NCBI RefSeq assembly: GCF_041261205.1
Contig: NZ_JBGCCH010000013.1
Coordinates: forward strand, 62,001-126,000
Source of the DNA: Catenulispora sp. MAP5-51
GTDB lineage: Bacteria; Actinomycetota; Actinomycetes; Streptomycetales; Catenulisporaceae
DNA length: 64,000 nucleotides
Direction: 5' to 3'
The first letter of the stretch is position 1, and every line of letters starts with the position of its first letter. The position numbers and the translations under genes are program-made. Positions 8,828 through 17,401 of the stretch are shown here, piece by piece. The notes below the pieces were generated by a model. It searched no databases and was not told the origin of the DNA. It worked only from the letters and a program-made list of their open reading frames with translations.

Positions 8828-10467
8828 TGCCGTTCCCCCACGATCGACTGCGGCGCACGCGGTGCGACGGTTCGCGTCACCGTGGCCACCACGGTCGTAC
8901 CGCCGACGGCCGATCCGGTCCCGGAGGCCGGTTCGGTTCGGCCGAATGTACCGGACGCGCCGTCGTACCCGCCGTCCTCGCCGTCGTCGCCGATCTCGTG
9001 ACCGTGCGGCGTCTTGTGCCAGGTGCGCTTGCCGATCGCCATCTCGAAGACCGCGATGTAGGTCGAGCGGCTTATCCACAACCACATGACCGGCGCCAGC
9101 AGCATGTACTTGACCAGGCCGTACTGGCCGCGGGTGTGTTCGACCTCCTGCAGGCAGGTCAGCATCAGCTCGCAGAGCAGGCCGAAGTTGCCGACCAGCA
9201 GCAGGACCAGGCTCGGGTAGTACACGTCACGCGGGAACAGCTCGGTGACCAGCTGGGTCCGTGTCACGAAGTAGGCCGCCGTCATGCCCCAGAAGATCGG
9301 GTTGAGCAGGAACGACAGCGGGGTGCCGATCATCAGCAGGTTGAAGCAGAGCCAGCGCGCGATCCCCATCTGCCGGGCGCTGGAGACGGGCCGCCGGGTG
9401 TGTACCAGCCCGGTCTGCAGATAGCCGCCCTTCCAGCGGCGCTGCTGCTTGTCAACGATCCGCATCCGGGCCGGGGCCTCTTCGAGCGTCACCGAATGGA
9501 GCAGGTCTATGTGGTAGCCGCCGGCCACCAGGCGCGCGCCCAGGTCGGCGTCCTCGGTGAGGTTGTAGGCGTCCCAGATGTCGCCGTTCGACAGCGCGGT
9601 GGCTGTCAGCGCCTTCATCCGGAAGTGGTTCGAAGTGCCGCCCAGCGGGATCGTCATGCCCAGCCGGGCCAGGCCCGGCAGGAAGCGCCGGAAGTGGACC
9701 TTGTAGCTGATCCAGTACAGGGCGGTGACCCAGTTGGTGTCGTCGTTCCAGAACACCAGCTCGGCCTGCAGGCACGCCAGCTCCGGCGGCGCGGCCCGGA
9801 AGGTGCCGACCGCGCGCAGCAGCTGGTCCGGTGCCGGGCGGTCTTCGGCGTCGTAGATGGTGCAGAACGTGCAGCCGGCGGCCACCAGCAGGTCGAAGGC
9901 CACGTTCATGGCGTTCGGCTTGGTCTTGGGCCCGCCCGGGGGAATCACCACGGCCGTCAGGTGGCCGAGCGGTTCGCCTCCGGGCTCGGCGCCCCACCGG
10001 AACGACAAGCCCAGGTCCTCGGCCGCGCTCAAGGTCTCCTCGTCGTCGGACTCGATCAGCAGCAGGATCCGCAGTTTCTCGCGCGGGTACTCCAGACGCT
10101 CCACCCGCGCCACCAAGTGGCGGAGCATGTTGGCTTCCTTGTGCACCGGAAGCAGGACCCCGTAGTAGGGCAGGCTCGGATCGTCCGCCGTCACCACGCG
10201 CCGGGGCAGCGAGCGGTGCTTCTGGCCGGCGACGGTCACGACCAGCTTGAGGATGGCGAACAGGGAATAGAACGCTATGCAGACGGCGACGAGCACGGTC
10301 AGGGCCGGCATCGGCCGGACCACGACGCCGGCGGCGACGACCGCGGCGAGTCCGAGGACGAACACGGTCTGGCGCCGGCTCAGCAGGTGGGCCGCGTTCT
10401 TGCCGCTACGGCGGTTCGCGCTGTTGCGCCGCGCATGGCTGTTGCTCCCCTTGGGACTGCTTCTCAT
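8824..10467 (-). CDS. Family 2 glycosyltransferase, cellulose-synthase-like
   Basis: A processive membrane glycosyltransferase of about 547 residues. Two N-terminal helices precede a cytosolic GT-A domain with DAED (about residue 205), TEDAD (about 302, catalytic base) and QQRRWKGG (about 343), the D,D,D,QxxRW signature of cellulose, hyaluronan and related synthases. At least four more helices follow, with a Gly/Asp/Thr-rich tail. No PilZ domain is present, so direct c-di-GMP control is not expected. The chosen start has AGGGAA upstream; two in-frame ATGs up to 10509 are alternatives. First gene of the operon; the polymer cannot be read from sequence. Confidence 0.85.
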   Translation of the reverse strand: MRSSPKGSNSHARRNSANRRSGKNAAHLLSRRQTVFVLGLAAVVAAGVVVRPMPALTVLVAVCIAFYSLFAILKLVVTVAGQKHRSLPRRVVTADDPSLPYYGVLLPVHKEANMLRHLVARVERLEYPREKLRILLLIESDDEETLSAAEDLGLSFRWGAEPGGEPLGHLTAVVIPPGGPKTKPNAMNVAFDLLVAAGCTFCTIYDAEDRPAPDQLLRAVGTFRAAPPELACLQAELVFWNDDTNWVTALYWISYKVHFRRFLPGLARLGMTIPLGGTSNHFRMKALTATALSNGDIWDAYNLTEDADLGARLVAGGYHIDLLHSVTLEEAPARMRIVDKQQRRWKGGYLQTGLVHTRRPVSSARQMGIARWLCFNLLMIGTPLSFLLNPIFWGMTAAYFVTRTQLVTELFPRDVYYPSLVLLLVGNFGLLCELMLTCLQEVEHTRGQYGLVKYMLLAPVMWLWISRSTYIAVFEMAIGKRTWHKTPHGHEIGDDGEDGGYDGASGTFGRTEPASGTGSAVGGTTVVATVTRTVAPRAPQSIVGERQ

Positions 10468-10795
10468 CGGCCGTTCCCTATTCCCCATTCGATGGGACCG
10501 CAATTGCATCGGTCCTGTGGTGGCGCGTGGCTGTAGCCGGCCGCGACCGGTTTCGCCGTAGCCGAACGAGCCATCACTGCCGCTAGTGGGGCAGCCCCCG
10601 GGCCCGTCTTGCCCGTGTTCGCGGTGAAACGCGAAATACCCGGGTGCTGTGGCGGCGCGGATCAGAGTATGTCAGGCGCCGACGGCTTTGCCGACGCGTC
10701 AACGAGCTGACGCTTGTGGTGATGGCTGCGGTCGGGACAGACTATCGTGGCGTTTTTGTGTTGCCGCACTGTGATTCCGCCGGGGGGACCCACCA
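10468..10795. other. Divergent intergenic region (328 bp) between synthase operon and surface-protein gene
   Basis: It must contain promoters for both directions. It includes the inverted repeat GCGTCA-acgagc-TGACGC at 10696-10713, a possible shared operator. No known riboswitch could be fitted on either strand. Confidence 0.5.
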
Positions 10796-13700
10796 ATGGT
10801 TCAGCGACGTATAGCCCGATTCGGCTCGCTCGGGACGGCGGGCATCGTGCTCGGGTCCCTGGTCGGAGCCACCGCGGCGCCCGCTGAAGCATCGACGATG
10901 GTCTCGGTCGACAACTCCCGGGACGGCTGGGACAGCTCCGAGCCGGGCCTGAGCCCGGCGAACGCCGCGTCCTCGGACTTCGGGCAGCTGTTCTCGACCA
11001 AGCTGGACGGCCAGGTCTACGCCCAGCCCATCGTGATCCCGGCGAAGAACGGCCGGACCGCGCCGATCCTGATCGCGGTCACCGAGAACAACAACGTCTA
11101 CGGTCTGGACCCGGTCACCGGGGCGATTCTGTGGTCGAAGAACGTCGGCCCGGCCTGGCCCTCGATCAACAACCCGACCGGCGACGTGAACTGCACCGAC
11201 CTGGCCCCGAACATCGGGATCACGGGGACCCCGGTCTACGACGCGGCCACCGACTCGGTGTTCTTCACCGCGAAGGTGAACACGGCCGACCACACAAAGC
11301 CGATCTACACGATGCACTCCGTGGATCCCGGTTCCGGCAACGAACGCGCCAACTTCCCGGTCACGATCCAGGGGCATCCCACCAACGCGCCGAACGTCGC
11401 CTTCAACCCCCAGGCCGAGATCGCGCGGCCGGGCCTTCTGGACCTGAACGGGACCATCTACGCCTCCTTCGGCAGCATCTGCGACCAACTGCACTACCGG
11501 GGCTACGTCGTCGGCGTCAACGCCGCCGCGGGCGGGTCGGTCAAGACCATGTGGACCTCGAGCGTGGCCGGCGACGGCGGCGGAATCTGGCAGTCCGGCG
11601 GCGGCCTCGTCGCCGACGCCTCGGGCGACATCTACCTGAGCACCGGCAACGGCCCGTTCCCCGCCGCCGGTCCCGGCTTGACCCAGCCGGGCAAGGCCCC
11701 GCAGGGCAATGTCGGGATGTCGGTGGTCCGGCTTGGTGTCCAGCCCGACGGATCGCTGGTCACCAAGGACTTCTTCACGCCCGCCGACACGGCGAGCCTG
11801 AACACCAACGACCAGGACCTGGGCTCCGGGGCTCCGGTGGCCCTGCCGGACAGCTTCGGGACGGCGAAGGTCCCGCACCTGATGGTGCAGATCGGCAAGG
11901 ACGGCCGGCTGTTCCTGCTCAACCGGGACAACCTCGGCGGGATGCAGCAGGGCGCGCCCGCCACGGCCGGCGGCCCGCCGACGGACGCCGTCGTGCAGAC
12001 CATCGGACCGCTCGACGGCGTCTGGGGACACCCGGCTGTCTGGGGCGGCGACGGCGGATACGTGTACGTGGTCGGGAACCCCGGCAGCGGCGGTCAGCTG
12101 CGGGCGTTCAAAATCGGTGAGGACGCCGCGGGCAATCCGACGCTGACGCTGGCCGGCACCTCGTCCCAGCCGTTCCCGTTCGGCAGCGGCTCGCCGGTCA
12201 TCACCTCCGAGGGCACCGCCTCCGGGAGCGCCACACTGTGGGTCGTCTACTCCAACGGGAGCGCGGGGACCGGCGCACAGCTGATGGCGTTCAACGCGAT
12301 CCCGGACGCCAACGGCTGGAAGCCCATCGCGACCCTGCCGATCGGCACCGCGGCGAAGTTCTCGGTCGTCGACACCGATTCCAACCGCGTCTATGTCGGG
12401 ACCCGTGACGGGAACATCATGGCGTTCGGCCGTCCGGCCTCGTCGGTCCTGAACGGCACGTCGACCGACTTCGGCACGGTGCCGGTCGGCCAGGCGGGCG
12501 GCGCCACCGGCAAGGTCACACTGACCGCGACCAAGGCTCTGACGATCAACAGCCTGACGAGCAACAACCCGGCCTTCACCGTGGGCCCGAACGCCCCGGC
12601 GCTGCCGATCACGCTGGCCGCCAACCAGTCGGTGACCGTGCCGATGACGTTCACGCCGACCGCGCAGGGAGTCTCCGTCGGCTCGCTGACCGCGAGCATC
12701 ACCACGGCCAGCGGGGCCAACGGTTCTTACGCCTTCGGGCTGCGCGGCACGGGGAGCGGGCCCGGACTGACCGCTTCGCCCGGCTCGGTGGACTTCTCCG
12801 ACAGCGACGATCCGACGCCCACGGGCACCAGCGTCAAGAGCTCCGTCCAGCTGCAGAACTTCAGCGGCAACCCGGTCACGATCCAGTCGGTCCAGACGCC
12901 CGCGGCGCCGTTCGCCGTCACCGGCTCCCTGCCCGCCGCCGGCACGGTGATCGCGCCCAACGGGAGCCTGGCCCTGCCGATCGCCTACTCGCCGACGGCC
13001 GCCTCCCCGGCCTCGGGCGACCACGATTCGATCACGGTGAACACCGACTACGGGCCGCTGCAGATCCCGCTGAGCGGGCAGGCGGTCAACGCGGTCAAGT
13101 CGGTCAGCGTCTCGCCCATGACGATGGACTTCGGCCTGGTGGCGCCCGGGACCTCGGTGACCAGGGACATCACCGTCGCCAACACCGGGAACGTGCCGGT
13201 GACACTCGACAAGTTCAAGCCCCCGGCGGGGATCTTCAGCACCTCGACCACCGTCTCCGAGGGATTCACCCTGGACGTCGGCAACTCGGTCGACATCCCG
13301 GTCACCTTCTCGCCGACCGACTACTCGGCACAGACGGCGCAGTTCGAGATGACGCCCGACACCGGCCAGGGCGCGATGTTCATCCAGCTCAGCGGCAACA
13401 ACCCGGTGCTCACGGGACCGGCGACGACCGACTTCGGGTCGGTGCCCACCGGTTCGGGGGCCAGTACCAGCGGCTCGGTCACGCTGACCGCCACCGAGAA
13501 CCTGACCATCAACAGCCTGTCGATCAGCGACCCGGCGTTCACCCCGGCCGCGAACAGCCCCGCGCTGCCGATCTCGCTCACCGCCGGCCAGCAGGTCACG
13601 CTCCCGATGACCTTCAAGCCGACCGACGCGGGCACGACGAACGCGACGCTGACCGCGTCCGTGTCCGACGGCGGGAAGACACCGTCCTACTCCTTCGGCT

Positions 13701-14992
13701 TGACCGGGACGGCCAACGGCACCGGGCTCTCCGCCCCGGCGGTGACCTTCGGCACGCCGACACCGCTGGGCGCGGGCACGTCCAGCAGCCAGAACCTCGC
13801 GGTCCGGAACGTCACGTCCGCCCCGGTGACCATCACCTCCGTCGGGACGCCGAACGCACCGTTCAGCGTCAACGGGGTGGCTTCGGGGACTGTCGTACCA
13901 GCCGGCGGCACGCTGAACGTGAACGTCTCCTACGCGCCCGCCGGCCCGTCGCCGGTCGGCGGGGACACGGGCCGGCTGACGCTGGGGACCGCCGGCGGCC
14001 CGCTGGCCGTCGACCTGCGCGGCCAGGCCGTGACCACGGTCGCGCGGGTGGCCGGCGCCGACCGGTTCGCCACCGGCGTCGAGGTGTCGCAGCACCAGTG
14101 GGCGAACGCCGGCGGCGACACCACCGGGCGGGCCCAGGCCCGCGAAGTGGTGCTGGCGCGCGGCGACGCGTTCCCGGACGCCCTGGCCGGCGTCCCGCTG
14201 GCCGCCGACGTGCACGGCCCGCTGCTGCTGACCGACTCGCACACGCTGACCCCGGAGACCGAGGCCGAGATCCACCGGATCCTGCCGGCCGGCTCCAGAG
14301 TGGACATCCTGGGCGGCACCGACGCGGTGTCCGACACCGTGGCCAAGCGGCTGGCGGCCCTGGGCTACACCGTTCAGCGCTATGGCGGCACCGACCGCTA
14401 TGCCACGGCCCTGCAGATCGCGCAGCGCATCAACCCTTCGAAGGTCATCCTGGCGACCGGTCTGAACTACGCCGACGCCCTGACCGCCGGCCCGTTCGCC
14501 ACCGGCCCGGCCGCCACGAACGGCGACCCGGCGGCGATCCTGCTGACCGACGACAAGGTGATGGACCCGGCCACTGCTGCCTACGTCCGGCGGCTTGCCG
14601 GCGCTTCCACCCCGGCCGACCCGACCCTCTACGCGGTCGGTGGCCAGGCGGTCACCGCGGCGCAGAAGACGGGCGGCTATGTGAGGGGCTTCGCCGGCAA
14701 CGACCGCTACGGTACGGCCACCCAGGTGGTCCAGGCCTTCCCCGGACCGCTGCACCGCCTCGGCATCGCCTCCGGCGGCGGCTTCGCCGACGCACTCACC
14801 GGCGGCGCGGCCACCGCGGCCATGGGTGGCGCCATGGTGATCGTCCCGCCGACGCTGTCCACCGGGCTGAGCAGCCTGCTGAGCGGGCTGGCGCCGCAGC
14901 TGGCGCAGGTCGCGATCTTCGGCGGAACGGCCGTGGTGTCCCCCGCAGAGGCAAACCAGATCACGGCGGCGGTGCGCGGTCGCAGCAGCTGA
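10796..14992 (+). CDS. Large secreted surface protein: beta-propeller, Ig-like repeats, CWB2 cell-wall anchor
   Basis: A 1398-residue exported protein. A signal peptide (cleavage near ASA/AEA, about residue 33) is followed by a PQQ-like propeller to about 545 (NNVYGLDPVTGAILWSKN, GRLFLLNRDNLGGM). Several Ig-like 'choice-of-anchor D'/HYDIN-type domains span about 550-1080 (TDFGTVPVGQAGGATG, MDFGLVAPGTSVTRD, TDFGSVPTGSGAS). Three cell-wall-binding type 2 repeats end the protein (VARVAGADRFATGVEVSQ, RYGGTDRYATALQIAQ, GFAGNDRYGTATQVVQ). A GGGGGGA site precedes the ATG. CWB2 triplets attach proteins non-covalently to wall polymers. It is divergent from the polysaccharide operon, so the two could contribute to one cell envelope structure. 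Confidence 0.85.
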   Translation: MVQRRIARFGSLGTAGIVLGSLVGATAAPAEASTMVSVDNSRDGWDSSEPGLSPANAASSDFGQLFSTKLDGQVYAQPIVIPAKNGRTAPILIAVTENNNVYGLDPVTGAILWSKNVGPAWPSINNPTGDVNCTDLAPNIGITGTPVYDAATDSVFFTAKVNTADHTKPIYTMHSVDPGSGNERANFPVTIQGHPTNAPNVAFNPQAEIARPGLLDLNGTIYASFGSICDQLHYRGYVVGVNAAAGGSVKTMWTSSVAGDGGGIWQSGGGLVADASGDIYLSTGNGPFPAAGPGLTQPGKAPQGNVGMSVVRLGVQPDGSLVTKDFFTPADTASLNTNDQDLGSGAPVALPDSFGTAKVPHLMVQIGKDGRLFLLNRDNLGGMQQGAPATAGGPPTDAVVQTIGPLDGVWGHPAVWGGDGGYVYVVGNPGSGGQLRAFKIGEDAAGNPTLTLAGTSSQPFPFGSGSPVITSEGTASGSATLWVVYSNGSAGTGAQLMAFNAIPDANGWKPIATLPIGTAAKFSVVDTDSNRVYVGTRDGNIMAFGRPASSVLNGTSTDFGTVPVGQAGGATGKVTLTATKALTINSLTSNNPAFTVGPNAPALPITLAANQSVTVPMTFTPTAQGVSVGSLTASITTASGANGSYAFGLRGTGSGPGLTASPGSVDFSDSDDPTPTGTSVKSSVQLQNFSGNPVTIQSVQTPAAPFAVTGSLPAAGTVIAPNGSLALPIAYSPTAASPASGDHDSITVNTDYGPLQIPLSGQAVNAVKSVSVSPMTMDFGLVAPGTSVTRDITVANTGNVPVTLDKFKPPAGIFSTSTTVSEGFTLDVGNSVDIPVTFSPTDYSAQTAQFEMTPDTGQGAMFIQLSGNNPVLTGPATTDFGSVPTGSGASTSGSVTLTATENLTINSLSISDPAFTPAANSPALPISLTAGQQVTLPMTFKPTDAGTTNATLTASVSDGGKTPSYSFGLTGTANGTGLSAPAVTFGTPTPLGAGTSSSQNLAVRNVTSAPVTITSVGTPNAPFSVNGVASGTVVPAGGTLNVNVSYAPAGPSPVGGDTGRLTLGTAGGPLAVDLRGQAVTTVARVAGADRFATGVEVSQHQWANAGGDTTGRAQAREVVLARGDAFPDALAGVPLAADVHGPLLLTDSHTLTPETEAEIHRILPAGSRVDILGGTDAVSDTVAKRLAALGYTVQRYGGTDRYATALQIAQRINPSKVILATGLNYADALTAGPFATGPAATNGDPAAILLTDDKVMDPATAAYVRRLAGASTPADPTLYAVGGQAVTAAQKTGGYVRGFAGNDRYGTATQVVQAFPGPLHRLGIASGGGFADALTGGAATAAMGGAMVIVPPTLSTGLSSLLSGLAPQLAQVAIFGGTAVVSPAEANQITAAVRGRSS

Positions 14993-15002
14993 AACGGCGA
15001 GA

Positions 15003-15030
15003 CGGTGCAGGCCTGATGATGCCTGCACCG
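15003..15030. terminator. Perfect 10-bp stem between convergent genes
   Basis: CGGTGCAGGC (15003-15012) pairs exactly with GCCTGCACCG (15021-15030) across an 8-nt loop. It sits between the end of the CWB2 protein gene and the end of the SnoaL-like gene and can serve both strands. Confidence 0.8.
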
Positions 15031-15056
15031 CTCTGGCTCGCCCCAGCGCATCAGGG

Positions 15057-15455
15057 TCAGGGCTGATCCCACCAAGAGAACGCAGCGATCCGCCACCCCT
15101 GCGGCGTCCGCACGAACTGGAAGGTCTTGACGCCCGTGCCCTCGTAGGGCTCGCCGTCGAGGAGGCCTGATTTGCTGTATTCGCCGGTGCGCGAGGCTAT
15201 GTCGCCGGTGATCTCGGTGTGCTCCGAGGTCTCCCATTCGGCGAAGTCGGTGAGCCGGCCATCGGTGAGCAGGCGTGCGCGGGGTTCGATGAACTCCTCG
15301 ACGGTGTAGACGGTGAAGTCCGGGCCGGTTTTGACGATGACTCCGGTCGGGAGCATCAGGCGGCGGATGCGGGCCACGTCGGCCGGGCGGCCGGCGCGGT
15401 TGTCGAAGGCGCCGAAGAAGTCGGCGGTGAGGGCGTCGAGATCCGTCTTGGACAT
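15057..15455 (-). CDS. SnoaL-like / DUF4440 NTF2-fold protein
   Basis: A 132-residue protein with the NTF2-like cone fold pattern: an N-terminal helix (LDALTADFFGAFDNRAGRPA), LMLPTGVIVKTG, VYTVEEFIEPR and the terminal GVKTFQFVRTPQGWRIAAFS strand typical of DUF4440 proteins. These are small enzymes or ligand-binding subunits; no specific reaction can be assigned. It ends convergently with the large surface-protein gene and starts next to the methyltransferase remnant. Confidence 0.75.
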   Translation of the reverse strand: MSKTDLDALTADFFGAFDNRAGRPADVARIRRLMLPTGVIVKTGPDFTVYTVEEFIEPRARLLTDGRLTDFAEWETSEHTEITGDIASRTGEYSKSGLLDGEPYEGTGVKTFQFVRTPQGWRIAAFSWWDQP

Positions 15456-15474
15456 TGGGCGATGGTACTGGGGT

Positions 15475-15905
15475 TCAGGCGATGAGCAGGCGGACGCCGA
15501 GGTCTGCCGCTTCGAGGCCGGCGAGGTCGTGGTTGCGGGCGGTCCAGCGGCCGGATGCCAGGTCGGCGCTGAGGGTGCGGACTGCGCGCTGCTCGGCGGC
15601 CGGGCCGACTCGGGCCCAGACCGACATGCCGCGGCGGATGTCCTGGTCCAGGTACGCCTCGGGGCGGCGCCAGTAGGCCTCGTAGAAGCCGTCGGCGCAG
15701 TCCCAGGGTATGGGTACCGGTTCCAGGCGGGCTCCGACAGCGTGGGCCAGGTCGGTCAGCGGGGGCCGGCCGATGAGCAGGTCGGCGCGCTCGGGGAGGT
15801 AGTCGCGGTCCAGCCAGAAGGTGTCGAGGGCGCTGAAGTCCTTCGTGAACACGACCACGCGGCGGGCGACGCGGCGCATCTCCCGCAGACCGGCGAAGGG
15901 GTCCT
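15475..15905 (-). pseudogene. C-terminal remnant of a SAM-dependent methyltransferase
   Basis: The minus strand reads GLREMRRVARRVVVFTKDF, then LDTFWLDRDYLPERADLL, ARLEPVPIPWDCADGFYEAY, WRRPEAYLDQDIRRGMSVWA and a DHDLAGLEAADLGVRLLIA-like end. This is the C-terminal half of a class I methyltransferase that methylates small molecules. The SAM-binding half (GxGxG motif) is absent. The homology stops near 15905, where a LuxR-type ATPase fragment begins on the opposite strand, so this is a deletion junction and not a short gene. Confidence 0.7.
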
Positions 15906-16255
15906 GCGGGCCCTTCCCTTCTCCTCGGACGATCGGCTGTGGCTGATTCAGGAGCTGGCTGGGCGGTTGGAGAAGGCGTGTGCCGCGCAGCCGCTGTTCA
16001 TCACGTCGCCCATCGTGTGGCTGCTCGCGATGCGCCCCGATCAGCTCGGTGCCGAGATGCACCGCCGACCTGCTCGAAGCGCGGCCGCCGGAGTCGTTGT
16101 TGGAACCCGGTGGAGATCAGGGAACAGGCCTGCCGGCACGAACTGGCGCTGTCCGGCCTGCCGGACCTGATCCGGCTCCAACTGCGGGTCATGCTCGGGT
16201 ACAGCCTCCGGGCGATGCGGGCTTGTGGCGCGGGTGGAATGGCGGCCGCCTGTGG
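15905..16255 (+). pseudogene. Degenerate fragments of a LuxR-type ATPase regulator
   Basis: The first part reads LPFSSDDRLWLIQELAGRLE and KACAAQPLFI, which matches the stretch just before Walker B in large LuxR/SARP ATPases (compare QNVAAHQPVLISLDDGHWAD in the intact gene at 17402). Walker B itself is gone. A further piece in another frame (about 16111-16230, CRHELALSGLPDLIRLQLRV) resembles the helical repeats of the same family. Two frames, missing motifs and no start indicate decay. Confidence in the second fragment is low. Confidence 0.45.
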
Positions 16256-16262
16256 CCTCACC

Positions 16263-16301
16263 ATGTACATGATGTACATTAGAAGCAGATGTCATGTACA
16301 T
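16263..16301. promoter_or_regulatory. Three ATGTACAT palindromes, putative VapBC operator
   Basis: The 8-bp palindrome ATGTACAT occurs at 16263-16270, 16272-16279 and 16294-16301, directly upstream of the antitoxin gene. Repeated short palindromes in this position are typical of autoregulation by toxin-antitoxin complexes. The last copy overlaps a possible -10 (TACATAGT). Confidence 0.7.
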
Positions 16302-16323
16302 AGTGCCGAATGGAGGTGGACCC

Positions 16324-16548
16324 ATGTCGCTCACCCAAATCGACCTGGACGAGGACGCCCTGGCTGAGGCCATGAGGCTGCTGGGCACCACGACCAAGAA
16401 GGACACCGTCAACAAAGCCCTCCAGGAGACGGCCGCAAGGCTGCGGCGTCTTGAGGCAATGCAGAAGCTCACCACGATGGGCACACAAGGCGACTTCGAC
16501 AAGGGCATCGCCGCGTACGAGGCTCGAAAAGAGGCGTGGCGCGAGTGA
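16324..16548 (+). CDS. vapB: VapB-type antitoxin
   Basis: A 74-residue protein. MSLTQIDLDEDALAEAMRLL forms the beta strand and helix of a ribbon-helix-helix-like DNA-binding antitoxin, followed by TTKKDTVNKALQETAAR. The acidic and aromatic C-terminus (FDKGIAAYEARKEAWRE) would wrap the toxin. The start follows a GGAGGTGG site; an upstream ATG inside the third palindrome lacks one. Its stop overlaps the start of the PIN toxin gene. It should neutralise VapC and, with it, bind the palindromes upstream. Confidence 0.88.
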   Translation: MSLTQIDLDEDALAEAMRLLGTTTKKDTVNKALQETAARLRRLEAMQKLTTMGTQGDFDKGIAAYEARKEAWRE

Positions 16549-16955
16549 AGTTCGGGTACCTGCTCGACACTTCAGCCTTCTGGCATCTGGCGCGCGACCC
16601 CGAGGCCATGAAGGCTTGGGAACACTACGGCGCGGAGGGCATGTTCCACGTCAGCGAGCCGACACGTGCGGAGATCCTCTATTCGGCGGAGAACGCTGCA
16701 CAGCGTGACGAAATGGCGGGCGTCCTCGACGTCCTATGCAAACCGGCGCCGGTCCCGAAGGATGCCTGGCGCTGGGTCGATACGGCACAGTACAAACTCA
16801 CACTCAAGTCGCAGCACCGCGGTCCCGGTCCCATCGACTTGCTGGTCGCCGCCACCGCCATGCACCACAGCCTCACAGTTCTGCACGTCGACAATGACTT
16901 CGTAACCATCGCCTCAGTGATATCAGAGCTCCGACAGCAGGACATCCGCGGCTAG
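16536..16955 (+). CDS. vapC: VapC-type PIN-domain toxin
   Basis: A 139-residue PIN-domain RNase. The four acidic residues expected in the metal site are visible: D in YLLDTSAFW, E in PTRAEILY, D in GPGPIDLLVAATA and D in HVDNDFVTIA. The GTG at 16536 is given; GTG at 16545 would make a GTGA overlap with the vapB stop and is equally plausible. VapC toxins cleave tRNA or rRNA; the target here is unknown. The pair is intact although its neighbours on both sides are gene remnants. Confidence 0.9.
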   Translation: MARVKFGYLLDTSAFWHLARDPEAMKAWEHYGAEGMFHVSEPTRAEILYSAENAAQRDEMAGVLDVLCKPAPVPKDAWRWVDTAQYKLTLKSQHRGPGPIDLLVAATAMHHSLTVLHVDNDFVTIASVISELRQQDIRG

Positions 16956-16961
16956 TACAGC

Positions 16962-17233
16962 GTGTGGCCGATGATCGTGCGACGAGATCTGCCGAACTCG
17001 GCCGCGTTCCGGCTCGTGCTGGACGCGTGGTCGCCGGCGATGACGCTGCTGGCGCGGTCGTTCGTGTCGACCGATGATTCCGCCGCGGAGGTCGCGCAGG
17101 AGTCCTGCCTCGGCGTCAACCTCGCCAAGGGGCGCGGGGTCAGGGAGACGGTGAGGTGCGGCGGGTGGTGGGCGAGGCGCTGGCCTCGCTGCCGGAGCGG
17201 CACCGGGTCGTGGTGACGCTGCGGGCCGCAAGG
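16962..17233 (+). pseudogene. Remnant of an ECF sigma factor
   Basis: Two sigma-70 pieces lie in different frames. About 17000-17115 reads FRLVLDAWSPAMTLLARSFV and STDDSAAEVAQESCLGV, matching region 2. About 17156-17220 reads VVGEALASLPERHRVVVTLR, matching region 4. The segment between is deleted and frameshifted, so no functional sigma factor can be made. It abuts the LuxR regulator gene. Confidence 0.65.
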
Positions 17234-17401
17234 GGTGAAGAGGACTTCCTGAGGACTACCTGGCGACTCGAACAGCCCTATCAGGCTTTGCGCGGGCATG
17301 ACTTCGGTCGAAGCCCGGCAGCCGTCCGCCGGCAGTGCCACGCTGGGGAGCATCCTGATTTGCCAGGGTATGGGGTGGCGGGCGCTGGGAGGGCACTAGC
17401 C

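Noticed and set aside
10510-10795. Possible c-di-GMP or c-di-AMP riboswitch before the synthase or the surface-protein gene
   Set aside because: Fragments such as CACGGGCAAGACGGG are suggestive, but the conserved core and pairing of neither class could be completed on either strand.
10742-15028. A 1428-codon open frame on the minus strand opposite the large surface protein
   Set aside because: It is Arg/Gly/His-rich low-complexity translation typical of the antisense of a GC-rich gene; the + strand frame has signal peptide, propeller and CWB2 domains.
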